64,000 bases of DNA, taken from NCBI GenBank assembly GCA_002794735.1, contig NBAZ01000001.1, positions 62,001-126,000 of the forward strand, written 5' to 3'. This DNA is from Pyrrhoderma lamaoense. Its lineage: Eukaryota; Basidiomycota; Agaricomycetes; Hymenochaetales; Hymenochaetaceae. The notes below the pieces were generated by a model. It was not told the origin of the DNA. It saw only the letters and a list, made by a program, of their open reading frames with translations, and did no database searches. The position numbers were made by a program, and so were the translations under genes. This document shows positions 1-12,789 of the stretch, piece after piece. The first letter of the stretch is position 1. Every line of letters starts with the position of its first letter.

Positions 1-130
1 AGAGTGAATTAGGGAGTGACCCGTGATCGCGGCCTTGATTCGAATGTTTTAGATCACGGCCTTTATACTACGGGCAAATCCTACAGAGAGAGAGGAAGGC
101 GGTAGTGGAGAGTGAGAGCACGCGTGCTCC

Positions 131-151
131 AGAGGGAGAGAGAGAGAGAGA
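131..151. repeat. (GA)n microsatellite
   Basis: A run of GA dinucleotides lies inside a longer purine-rich stretch that extends to about 265. A TGTGTC hexamer repeat follows at about 332-357. Confidence 0.8.
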
Positions 152-2568
152 ACGTCAAGCTCTGAGCGAGTGGAGCGCAGGCCCAAGCCTATCTGACCGA
201 GGTCTTGAGATTGAAGTTGAAGTTGCGAGAGAGAGCAGGGAAGAGAGGAGGAAAAGGGGAGGGACTTGTGAATTGAGAGAATTCAGAACGAGCCTGGCTT
301 AAAAGAGGAAATGGGGATCGCGCAGCAGCTGTTGTCTGTGTCTGTGTCTGTGTCTGTTGAATAGTAAGTTGTTGAATTAGCAGTGGCAGTAGCAGTGGGC
401 AGAGTAGCAGAGGGCGGAGCGGTGCCGGCGTCTAAAGTGGAAAATGAGAGTGACAGAAGGAGGGGGATATGATGGGGGGGCGGTGAGCGGATAAAGCGAG
501 AGCGATAGTGTTTATACGCATAACGGAGGGGTGGAATCTATCTATGCGGAGAGACTCAGAGAGAGAACACTGGGAGACCCTTGGACTCCCATTCGCCCAT
601 TGGTGATCATCATCTGCTCATCTCCATCTTACTTCTCTCCGGCTACGGTCACGAAAACGGCGTCTACTCCTCTTCGGAACCAGATCATGAATAATCTCGT
701 CCTCCTATGCCTCGTCCTATCAATATTCCTGAATAAAATATTTTTATAAATAATAAGCAATTTCGGGGGCAGCATCTCCATCACTCCGCATCCTATTTTA
801 TTTGCACCCTTCACTCTCTCATGCCCCCGTGCAAAGCCACCAAGAGAACCCCCATCAGATCCCGCGCGTCAGCGACCGTCGCCAGATTGGGCCAGAGGGG
901 AATCCATCGCAGAAATAAGAAATATATAAACGGACCCTGAAAAATAAAAAGGTTAAAAATCAAAAAAAGTAAACTGATAAAAGAAAAATCAAAAAAAAGA
1001 GGCGACTGGTTATTTATCCCTTTGCCTCTTTGCCTTTTTGCGCGTCCCTTGGCTAGTTGTCTGTGATGCCCTAGCGCATGTGCCAGCAAGCAGGGAACTC
1101 CCACAAGATGCCGTCCCTCGCTCCTCAGCAGGAGCCCCGATTGCATCTCGTCGTCGTTTCTGGCAAAAAAGGATATAAAATGGAACGACAATCTCATCCC
1201 GTCCCCCCATCAGAGACCTAACCCCTAAACGGGACATATATGGAAAGTGCCGTGTAGGTCACCTGGCAACAGCCACCGCAACAAACAAGGCCGGACAAAC
1301 ACCACCCCACGGGGCACAATTAGGGACCCCCCTCACGGTCCCCTTCTCCCCCATCTGCCTTCTCTCTCTCCCAATTCTCCCCTTTTTCTCTCTCTCTCTA
1401 TTCTCTCTTTCTATTTCCCCGAACTTCCAGATCATTTTTTCTTTCTTGGGTTCCCAATATCTTCAAAGCCAAAATTCCCAATGCGTGGGGAGGTGGCTTC
1501 TTCTTCTCCCCTCTTCTCTATCACCCCATCATCTCATAAACATCTCTAAACAGAATCCGTCCTCTCTTCCCCTGGTATTCTACAAACTTTGTACCACCCC
1601 CCTCCTGAGGTTATTCCATCTCATCACTATTTTTAGAAACCATCTTTTTTTTCCCTGCCCCGCCCGCCCGCTAACTTATCATCATCATTATCACTTTCTT
1701 GGCATTTAATCAGAACAAACATCAAACGAGAGATCATTCTGTTTCAATCCTCCCCCTCTCTTTCATCTCGCTTAGCATCACTTGGGATCACAAGCCCAAA
1801 AGTAAATCTATCTATAAAAAGAAAAAAAAAAACATGGTTTCCCCCCCTTACGACTCTCATCATCATCATTACTCAATTAGTTAATTACGTATGTACAATT
1901 ACATGTATATCTTACCCTAAAGGTAAAATTCCTCTAAATAGTAAACGACTGCCTGATCAGGTCACTCTAGGAAATTCCCCAAAAATAAAAAATAAATAAA
2001 ATAAAAATAAAAACTGATTAGATATCTAAAGTCAATTCTGAGGCCTGGGGGGGGGAAGGGGGCTTCTTCCCGAATCACGAATCAACAACAACACTATATT
2101 CACTGCATTGCGTCGATTTCTCATTCTCACTCTTACTCTTACTCACATTCTCACTCACTCACTCACCCCTTTTTTTCTCGTCTTCTTAACACTTCCTTAC
2201 CCTTTTGACAATCCGCAGCAAAGTAAATCAATCAGCATACAAAGAAGAAAAAGAAAAAGAAAGAAAAAAAAGTAAGATACTATGAAAGATACAGCATACA
2301 TCATACGTCAAACCGTTCGTTTACCCCCCCCCCACCCCCGTCCACCCATAAAATAACACATATACACATATACACATATATACATATACACATATTGACG
2401 CTTAAAAAGATTCGGCTTAATCCGTGATGTAATATCTTTTATACAGGTCTCAAGAGCCCCCGACATAATCTCAAGGCTGTTCAAAAAAAGAAGAAAGAAA
2501 AAACAAGAAAGGAGGAACCTAGACGCCCTTCCCCATCCCCAGCGCCTCTCTCATCCCTCTACGAACTA

Positions 2569-2571
<3 letters not shown>

Positions 2572-2602
<31 letters not shown>
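2572..2602. repeat. (CT)n microsatellite
   Basis: About fifteen perfect CT dinucleotides. It is the longest perfect dinucleotide run I noticed in the window. Confidence 0.9.
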
Positions 2603-2605
<3 letters not shown>

Positions 2606-3542
2606 AATAAAGAAAAGAAAAGAAAAAAAGGAAATCATACACAAGAACCAATAACTTTCTACCATATCTTCTAGTATATCTTTAAAACATACTTTCTCCG
2701 TATTATGACTCACCCACAAACCACAAACCCCACAAAACATACAAACCCCACATTTACCATTTTCTTTCTTCTTCCTCGGGGACAAATACCGTCTAAACCA
2801 CATATCCTATCACACCTACACTGATAAGAAGTAAGAGTAAGAGTAAGAAGTAAGAAGTAATTAATATCAAAACAAAGAAAGCAATGTACATGTATGTATA
2901 TGTACGGTATATAAGTGCTATGGTTCCCCCTCCCGAGAAGTAACAATAACAATAATCGTATATATATATTGTTATATTGTTAAGTATATGTATATGTATA
3001 TGTATTTAAGTATAAGTATTAGTATTAGTATATATGTAATTATATCGGTTATGAGTGTAAGTACGAATTTCAAATTCCTCAACTCACAAACATAATAGAA
3101 TAAAACATAATAAAATTATAAAATAAGTATAGAATTAAAGAATAAGTATAAAATATACTACTAAAACACAAAAAAAGTACGTAATCCTAGACAACTACAT
3201 ACCCACCGCACACATAAACGCACACTAAGCTCGAGATATCAGTGAGGGGAGGGGGGGAAGAGTGATAGAATGATAGGACACGGTAAAAGTGAGATCCAAT
3301 AAGGAAAACTTCACACATCCAAACACATGAAAGGGAAACTTTTCCCTCCCTTTGATTCTCGATTCTCACAATATCCCAATATCCCTATATCACAACAATA
3401 TCACAATATCACGTATCACTTTACATAGTACTTACCCCCCACTTAACTACTTATATAACCCCACTTCGTCCTTCGTATCTCAGTTGTTGTTGTTTTTTAA
3501 AAAATAAAAACTCGAGGCCCCGAGAAATAATAGTTTCTACTT

Positions 3543-3630
3543 CTCTTTACTTTTCTTACTTTACTTTTCTTACTTTACTTTACTTTACTTTACTTTAACT
3601 ACATAACTACATAACTACATAACTACATAA
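3543..3630. repeat. (TTTAC)n then (ACTACATA)n tandem repeats
   Basis: A TTTAC/TTTTC pentamer array runs to about 3,597 and passes directly into four ACTACATA octamers. The region around it (2,340-3,660) is packed with short A/T-rich repeats. Confidence 0.85.
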
Positions 3631-6600
3631 ACAATCACAACCACACACACACACACAAAACACTTCGGTCAACTGATCTCTCGTATCAATATGAACAACA
3701 AACACCAACCATCGGCAAGAGGAGACTGAAGTAGGAAGTAGGTATCGGAGAACAGGGGGAGCCATGGGCCCGGAGGGATGGAGGGAGAGAGTGGGGGGAC
3801 AAGAGAAACACATCAAACAGTACCTACCACATCAAAAAACCAAAAACCAAAAACGCAAAGGAAAAGAATAAAAGAAGTTCGCCTCCCAACAAGCGCACCT
3901 AGGCCCCTCCCCCGCCCCCTATCACATAACTATAACTACTAATACCTAATATCAGTACTAGAACCAAAGCGAGATCAAAGGAAGGGAAGGAGAAGGGAAG
4001 ACGAGAATAAGAATTAGAAAAAGGAAAATGAAAATGAAAAAGGGAAGGGAAGGGAATGAAGGGAAGGAAAACTCAAAAAATTGAAAGTTAAAGAAGCAAA
4101 GAATAATTGTGGCTGACAAGTCACATTACATAGAACACGAGGGAGAGAGTGGAAGAGGGGGGTAGGGGAACGGGAGGGAGGGAAGCTAAACGCTCCATGG
4201 CCGTGACCTAATTCACTAGTTTTATCATATCAACAGATACCGAGATGCGAAATCAGATATGATGGGGAGAGGAGAAGAGGAGAGGAGAGAGGGCGCTTCC
4301 CCCTCATCCCCAGCCTTTACAGCCTTCGTCTCTCAACGCTCTATCTATATCCATCCATCTATACCCTATCAGTTTATTAAAGAAGTTATACCGACCCCCC
4401 GACTACTAATGACTATACAGAATCAGAAAGCGTACTAGTACTAATACTATCAACTCCTATTAATACTACTTGATAAGCTACAAAAATACAATATTAAAAT
4501 AAAATCGAATAACTCAAAAGACGCCCTTCTCCTTGCCTATGCTCCTAGTATGCTACACCTCCCCTCCCCCTCTCTCTTCCTTCCCGCGCGCCCCCTTTTC
4601 GCGAGCCCGAAAGCAGGGCATTATACTAGTAGACACAGGCGGGGATTCGACAAAGTTAGGCATCACTATAATCAAAAATACCACGAAAAAAATAGATAAA
4701 AGTAATCCTCTTTTCTCCTCCAAATTCAAACTATAAAAAAGAAAGAAAAAACCTGAACAAGGAAGGAGAAAAGAAACAAACTAAAGAAAGGAGGAAGGTC
4801 TATCGTTAATTGAAAGAACTCTCTAAATATTTATCTCAATAAATATTGAAATTAACTATGTGGTACGAGTGAAAATGCGTACAGTCCCTTCCTCATTGTG
4901 CCTTGGTTATTATAACCGAGGCGCTATGGGACGGGAGGGGGAGAGTGGATTCACTATCCAATATTCCATAACCCCACCACCTACCTACTTACACTTTCCC
5001 AACTTGGTCTTCCATCATGTCTATGCTACCGAAAGGGCGCTTCAATACTAACTCATAGAACGGACGACAGTAATAGTGACTAGGACCCATGTAAAAAAAA
5101 ATAAAAATAAAAGGTGAGCTGCTGCGCATAAAACTTTCATATTCTTTCTTTCTTTGCCTATTGACATGAATATTCATCAAGAAAGTCTCTTCTAGACTTT
5201 CCCTTACGAAGTAGGAGAGGAAGCTCGGGACGACCGGGACGGAGTGAAAGAAGGGTGCCGAGGGAAATGTTGACAGCGGACCTTCGACTTCGACTGCGAC
5301 TACTACAAACTAGTAGAAATCGTTTCCAGTGCAAAGACTCAGAAAGACTCAGAAACAAAGAGAAGAAAAAGGGGGGGGGAGTCTATATAATAATATAACC
5401 ACCCCCAATCCCATGTGGATATGAGCGTTTCTAGAGAACCTTACGGACCCCCCAAGGACTCCGTATAACGATGCACATGTACATCCAGTGTAGTGTCAAG
5501 AAGATAGTCAGCTATCGACACAGGAATACACAACATGCGCAGCACACTCCTCGAAATTCGAAGTTAACTGACTCTCTCGACTTAAGCGCCAGACAAATAA
5601 CCTGTCTCTGGCGCTTCAGGCGTTACTGCTGCGACCAGGGAAAGGGTGGGGAGGACAGGGAGGCAGCTCCAACAAAGTCCTGATTCATTATTCTCTCCCT
5701 GTCACTATCCATCACTATCCACCCCATCCCTCCTTAAACCTCCTCCTCCCGATCCGGTGCACCTTCTACGATTCTCACACGCCCTCTCATCCTTCTTCTG
5801 TACTTGTCAGCATCCATACATATATGTTATTCCCTCCAGGAGTGGACAAGACCCAAACATTTCAAAAAAAGGGTTATCGGTTGTCTATACAGAGTGACGT
5901 AAACGATGGAAAGAACCCAGAAGAAATAAAGAAAAGGTAAAAAAATAAAGAAAATAAAAACAGAAAAAAGAGAGAGATGAAAAAGAATTACGAAAAGAGA
6001 GAGAGAAAAAAAGGACGCCATCATTTCATTACCCTGTCTCGTGTTAGAATGTAGAGACTGAACTTCCCTCTCCAGGGACTATCTAACATGCTCCGAGTCA
6101 CTGGGTTGGTTGGCTTCCTTAGAAGACCATAAGCAAGGACAGAGAGCGGGTTGCGGCGTGTAAGGGGGGTAGGGGTCTAGGCTAAGAGAACGATCAAAGT
6201 GATAATAATAATAATTGGTAGCAAATTTGCAACGGCATCTAAGGACGTTCTGCGTCTATGTGCTTTAGCTCCTGTGTTAAACACACGCACACACACCTCC
6301 CTCCTTCTTTCAATTTACGTCGTCGAGTGAAGCAGGTAATATCCATAACTCCCTTTAACGCCATCGAGTTCAGCCAAGGCATGAGTAAACATGTATGTAC
6401 ATTGTTTATTGCCATTAGTTCATATCCTTCAAAGAATCACTTTCTTTTCTCCAGAGTAAGCCTCTCTCTCACGATTAATCTAAGGTTAGCCATAGACAGT
6501 CGTAACGTCGCTTGAGCAATCCCTCTTAACTATACTTGAACCCAAAGACCCATAGTAGGAAAGGACCGGGAATAAACCAAGTAATTAATGAGAATGAAGG

Positions 6601-7750
6601 AAGTGATTAGTGTGATTACTTCTTTTGGATGTACGGTTCCGTGAAGGCAGGTTTAGTCCCAGATAGGTAGAACAGCGGATATACCACTTTCCTTAAATAA
6701 AACAAAAAAAAAGAAATATCAGCCATTCCCCAAAAAAGAAATTACTTTTTATTTCTTGGTCCCTTTTTTTTCTTACACTTTCTTTTTCTCGTAACTTCCT
6801 TTTTGTAAGGACTTCCATCCTCTTTGCTCCTACACCCCTCCCCCCTCTCTCGGTGGGCGTAGCGAGACGAAGGTTGATTGAAACATGAGAAAAAAGAAAA
6901 GAAAAGAAGAAGAAATTAAGGTGCAGATAAGTAAAGGGCGCTTTCCTCAGACAGCAGCCCCCCGCCCTCTCCCCTCCTCCCTTCATATCAATCAAGATTG
7001 CCTCCTCTCCTTGTCGAATGAGGAATTATTATATCCCTGTTGGAAGATGCACATCTTAGAAAGAAGCCCCTCATCGGTTGTAAACTCCCCTCCCGCCCTG
7101 TAATCATACGGCCATTCGGCATCAACGGAAGACAATTACTTCAGTGCATTCTAATCGAGAATGGTTGTTAGTCACTTACTCACCGGGGAGGACAAAATAA
7201 AGAGAAAAATGAAAATCATTACTCGATAGACAACAGAGCCATTCCAAAGTCCAAAGAACCGATCTCATTAAAAATAGACAACGAAATCAGTCAATGTTTA
7301 TTTGCAATCAATAAACTCATCAACGGAATAAACATGGCTCACATGTATTATCACAATTTCAAATACTAGTAAACGTATGCATATATATCTATATATAAAT
7401 AATATATATTTGTAATTTCTCATTTAGCGAAAGAATTCAAATTAAATAAAAGAAAAGTGTAAAAAAAAAGAAACCTTGAATTAGCAAAAACGATATTTTG
7501 GCTCACTTTCATGATATCGTGTGTGTTCCTGATCAACTCCAAAACGGCTATCCTTTCGGGAGAAAAAAAAAAGGGAAGTCCCCCAGTCAAAATAATTACT
7601 TAACCTCGACTAGTGCATCTTTTAGACTATGATGCACTTTGTCAAGTTCATCAACTGCCAACCGAGTCCCCATCGACCTCTTTCCCGTTTGTCGTTATGT
7701 GTTCCTTGACATCGAGTAGATTTCACGCCCGTAAATAGTCCCGAATATCA

Positions 7751-10700
7751 AAATGAAGCATTATTGCATCCGAAGAAGTGTTGATGAAATTTACACAACG
7801 GATATATGTGGATTTGGGGCGCCATCCAGGGTGAAGGAGTCAGAAAACATAAGCATCAAGGTTGTGAAGTTACGACCCACCTCTACGGAGATAGAGAGCC
7901 CATTAGCGTCATTCCATGTCGGGTTGGGTTTGGGGGTAGGGATCTCTAGTTTTCTTTCCTATTTTCTTTCTTTTTTCTTTTTCTTTTTTTTGCAGCATTA
8001 TACGGCAAGAGCGGGTTTGAGCGCGCATCATCCCGGCAAAAAGGCAGGCGGCTTCCTTAATGCGGGGAGTGAGTATCCCGCTAGATTATGTATCTTTACG
8101 AGAGAGATCTGAAGAGTTTGGATGAGGGACACCCGTAAACGTTTTAAAGCCAAGCATGCAACATGTCCCCGAAAAACGCGTAAAAAGCTATGTCCTAAAG
8201 TAAAAAAAAAAGTTGTTGTCAAACAGAGATCGTGAACTTTTGAACAGATCGGGAACATACTTCGCTACCCAGAGATGGGGAGAGTAAGAAACTCAGGATA
8301 AACATGAAAATATCTGATGCACCCAACAACATCAATCCTCACAGACAAAAAAAGCGCAGATCAAGGTGAGAACGTTAATGGGTTTACGATCGGATGCTGT
8401 TGATCAACAAGGCGGGGATGCGGACTTACTGTAGATCATTACTCTGTCGATCTCAAGTCAACTAATATGAATATTAATGTGGCCGCCATTCAGTAAAATA
8501 AAAATAAAAATAAAACATCAATGTTGCATGTCCTTGTGAAGAGCATATCCAACCCATAAAATACCCCGGGAAAAGGAAGACCAAAGTTACTGAGTCCAGA
8601 GGAAATCCGATCTAACTCGTAAAGGTACTTTTTTTTACGTAGTCAAGAACTGATCGAGACCGCGAGACAACACAGTTTGAGGGTTAGAAGCAACAGATAT
8701 GATTCCAGGTTATAGAACGAATGGGAATCCAAGGGGGAGGGAGTGAAGAAGAAAGCCTTGCTTCTTTTTTTTCTCTGCGGCAGAAGGGTAGAGAAGGGAG
8801 AAGGGGGGTTGAGAGGGGGGAGGAGGCGGCATCGGACAAACACATCTAAGCTTCTAAACACTCTGCTCGGACTCGCTATGGCACTCTGGAAACTCGAAGA
8901 GAACGAGGGACCACGGCATACTCCGTAACAGACACCGCCCTCGCTCGCACGAGAACGCTAAAACAGTTTCCACAGATATTAGGTGGACGGAGAGAAGCAG
9001 TAAGAAGCAAAGGCGACATTTATCCAGTGGACACACAGCGTGTGAGTTATAGCTTATAGTATCTGCGCAACAACAAGGCTCACACAGGCCAACTACAGAC
9101 TCTACGATGCTGTAGAAGTCCCTTGGTTATACAAGGACACTGCGATCTGTATTGGTAACTAACTGGATACGATCTGTGTGGCCAGCAGTGCACTCTATTA
9201 CATGCGAAGGATAATACAAAGTTAAGCAAATTAGAGTGTCGGGATCTTGGGTACATATATTGCATGGTACTCACACCTCACATCCTTACATGCTGATCAA
9301 ATTCAATAGAGAAGACTGGGCCGTACATTGAGTCCGAGATATACTGTACGGACAGCCACAAGACAGAAAAAATAAGTCTGGATGGGATCGGGTAAAACTT
9401 TTTCTGGATATCTATAGTTCCTCTCCTCTCTTTCCCTTTTTTCTCAAATCTCCTCGAGCGCTCCTCATCGTCAAGTGCTATTTTCTCGCAAACAGAAGGC
9501 TAAAGCATGTCAATGACAAATGCATACCTCGTGGTGAGGATATATCATATGCACATAGAGTGCTTGCACAGCTTGAAGACTCCCAAGGAATCATGTCTGA
9601 AGATAAAATGTTACCAATCAATGAACAAGGGAAATAAGAATCCTCAAGATACTGGAGACGTAAATAGCTTGCTTTCTTGATCCCCCTAACCGATATATTC
9701 TTATTGCGTCTACAGTTGGGGGGGAAGTGGTCATCTGAGCTAGAAAAATAAGCCAAGACGCTCTACATTCGGAAATATTATTCCCAAGATATGATCATGA
9801 GTCTAGCAAGGGAAGCTCCAAGGTGTGCTTTTGCTTACGTTGTTCCATTTCAGGCGAGGGAGTGCATACTGGAGACAACATGGGTCAATTTCGTCAATAT
9901 GATCCGAGAAACACGGTCTTTAAAATGATATTTACGAGTCAGTTTTTTATGGTCTACACACGGGCTTCAACGACTGAGTTTAACCTAGGGACTATTGGAT
10001 AACAACAAAGGAGAGGCAAAATAGGTAAGAAAAAGGGTATTAGATGTAAGGCATTTACTACTCCATATATTGGAAGCGATGAACCCGAAAGAAAGTTCCA
10101 TCTAACTCTGTACATGCACTACATAACGTCCTTCGCAAACAAGATCATGCAAACTTGACAATTTTAGAAAACCGATATCTATTGCCTCGGATTCAGATAT
10201 GATAATGGTGACCTTCTTCAGGCAGAACCCAGCCTTATATCTCGCATAAGGTTATACATATGCATCAGAAAAACATCCGATCATGAAGTGGATAGTGCAT
10301 ACTAACTAGATCTATGGATGCGTTAGACTGGCGCGATTAGGGGAGGGAAGATAAGAAAACCCTATCGAAGGCCCTCCTAAAGGCCTCAAACTTAAGCATC
10401 TGGGCTAGCCTCAGTATGTAAGGGAGCCTTCAGAATCAGTGGCTTCAGTAGACGATATCAAGCAAGTATAAAGGAAGGTTGAACTTTATGAGCGAGAAGT
10501 GAAGACCCATCTGCATGGTAGCACCCGGCTTCCCAGAGGTAAAATAGACAGGGACAATACCTGAGCCGAAATCAAAAACTCAGTTCGATAATGCTAGCAC
10601 CTGATTTCTGGGTTGTCGTCCTTTTTTTCGGCATGGGTCTTCTGTAACAAATATTGATGCCCGCGAATCTTAAAAGGAGGGCAAATTAGATTTCGTTATT

Positions 10701-12163
10701 TAGGACTTAAACGTTTTTGAAATTGCTGTTATGTATGAAAGTTCGCCAAAATAAAATCCGGGACTGTTGTAGAAGAAAACTCCGGCAATCGCGATAGGGT
10801 GTCCCCTCTTCTACAGACTCCATTACCTCAACCGTTTCTGGGCGTAGGTTAAGTACGATGTGGGACAGACGAAACGATGTGTATGAGACTTTTAGAACAC
10901 TGTATAAGAAAAGCCACCGATTTTTTCCTTGAAATAAACAGTTGGGGCGGTTACCGGCGAAAGCCAAAGACTTGAAGAGGTTGTGGGACCTTGGTGACGT
11001 CTAGGAGAATCCAGACTCATCAGAAGCAAGCATTAACGCAACCCTACTCCCGCCGCGAACCCTTCTTGGCATGCGGACTACACCGAAGTTGCTTGAGATT
11101 ATCCTTCTGTATCCCCCATCTTGATGAGGAAATATTAGTGTCCAGAAGCTAGGGAAAACTTCACAAATATAAAGGTAGTGCAGTAGCGTTTATCACTGTC
11201 ATGATGATGAGTAGAAGATGGTTGAGATGAAAACGTGGAGGGCACCAGATAAGCTGATCTCGGTTTCTTACCATGTTTATTGTAAGCCTGATAGGATGAT
11301 ATTACATTTAGTCAATCAGTAATAAACGTGCTTCATCAATAAAAGATAGACTCCTGTTCAGAAGAAAGGAGCCACACATAGAACGCACGAGCACGTCTAA
11401 ACCCTGGTTTTACTGAGCCGACCATCGGGGGTAAATATCATTGAAGACCTCGTGGATAAGCAGCAAAAGTTATTTTATTTGAGGCTCTATTTCAAAAGTG
11501 GAAGAAAGGTAGACAACTCAAATGCTTAATTTGTCTGAATTTGTCTTCACATGAGAGCGCGCACTCGGCTAAGAATAGCCTTGAGAAGGACGAAGGATTG
11601 GAACTATGGTGTATGTGTACTAAGCATACTGGAAATCACCGTTATGCCTCATGTCCAGTACCACACAATGAACCCAGAGAGATAGTGCATTATTAGATTG
11701 ATAAACGATATAGAGTAACAGACAGGAAGGCTAAGACTGGATGCCACATGCACACGACCCAATCCTTTATTTCTTCTTCTTGCTACTTTCCACAAATAGC
11801 ACCCGAGATTTAACTAAGGGGCTCTCAGTCAATTTGAAGCAAAATGAAAAGGGGTTTGAGCAGAGGACATACCTCGAGGGTCATATTTCACAGCTGACAA
11901 TCTACCACCAGTTCGTAGCCTCTGGGTCGTGTAAAAGTAACCCGTTTGTGCAGTTGAGACCAGACGGACGATCATTGTCCTAGGTTAGAGAGCTTCAGTA
12001 AAAAATGAGTTGAGTGAGAGTTATGAGCGACATACCGCGCCTTGCTTTTGGGCGCCATTGTTGAAAGGAACTGAAAGGATTGGCTTCAGTAGTAGCTTGT
12101 GAAAAGAAACTTGGCTTGCTTCTGTGCGTTATCAATAGTATAATAAAACAAAACAGAAACAAG
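7751..12163. other. No recognisable gene
   Basis: Both strands show only short open frames without recognisable motifs or convincing intron-linked exon series. Composition is more balanced than in the first 7.7 kb. Decayed coding or transposon sequence is possible, but I could not match it to anything else in the window. Confidence 0.5.
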
Positions 12164-12235
12164 TCTCTGGTAGTATATCGGTTAGTACACGCGCCTGTCA
12201 CGCGCGAAAGCGGGGTTCGACTCCCCGCCAGAGAG
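12164..12235 (+). tRNA. tRNA-Asp (GTC), copy 1
   Basis: This 72-nt sequence folds as a full cloverleaf. The acceptor stem is TCTCTGG paired with CCAGAGA. The anticodon stem is CGCGC/GCGCG with loop CTGTCAC, giving anticodon GTC (Asp). The T-arm is CGGGG-TTCGACT-CCCCG and the discriminator base is G. There is no intron. A T-run about 15 nt downstream can serve as the Pol III terminator. It is identical to copy 3. Confidence 0.96.
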
Positions 12236-12468
12236 TAATAGAGAAAAGGAATTTTTTTAAGATATTATTGTGAATTGAATAAACAAACACCAGACGATAT
12301 ATCTTGTCCTTATGACATGACTTCAATAAGTAATTTGAAGTTTGTTATGATGCAGAAGGTGACCCATACTTCAAAAAAGAGGGTAAACAAGATCAATTGA
12401 TACTCAATTTGTTGGAACAATTGGTGCTTTACTATAATGCACTAACAAAATAGCAAATACCTTGGTTC

Positions 12469-12540
12469 CTCTCTGGCGGGGAATCGAACCCCGCTTTCGC
12501 GCGTGACAGGCGCGTGTACTAACCGATATACTACCAGAGA
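12469..12540 (-). tRNA. tRNA-Asp (GTC), copy 2, inverted
   Basis: This is the same 72-nt tRNA on the opposite strand, 233 bp from copy 1. It differs from copies 1 and 3 by one base in the T-loop (TTCGATT instead of TTCGACT), which keeps the fold. Acceptor, anticodon and T stems remain fully paired, so it should be functional. Confidence 0.95.
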
Positions 12541-12789
12541 GCTTCCAGTGGTTAAGTCATTGCTCCTATGGGAGAGACTGACATATTCTGATTGAACAAT
12601 AATCCAGTAATATCTATAAGTTACAAGAAAAACTAAATAAACCAGAATGTATGCAAAGACTAAGATGACTGGTATATGTAACACGTGAACCGAAAGAATG
12701 ATACATAAAAAAGAGAGCAAGAATGGTGGTGATCTTCATATGATATGATAAGTGGAATGTCATGCAAACAAAGGGGAAGAATGAAGGGA

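Larger units (their letters stand above)
1..7750. other. Gene-poor, low-complexity leader region
   Basis: No reading frame here looks like a protein and I found no RNA gene. The stretch is dominated by purine-rich or pyrimidine-rich tracts, short tandem repeats and A/T homopolymers. CT-rich blocks such as 1,320-1,440 resemble fungal promoter or 5' UTR sequence. It could be a long regulatory or untranslated region of a gene beyond the left edge, but nothing in the window proves that. All open frames are short and of biased composition. Confidence 0.6.

Noticed and set aside
811..1197. 128-codon minus-strand frame near the left end
   Set aside because: The composition follows A/T-rich and Phe/Leu-rich low-complexity sequence; no motif, no partner exon.
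3543..3630. Possible CRISPR-like or telomeric array
   Set aside because: The repeats are short contiguous microsatellites without spacers, in a eukaryotic genome, and none has a TTAGGG-type unit.
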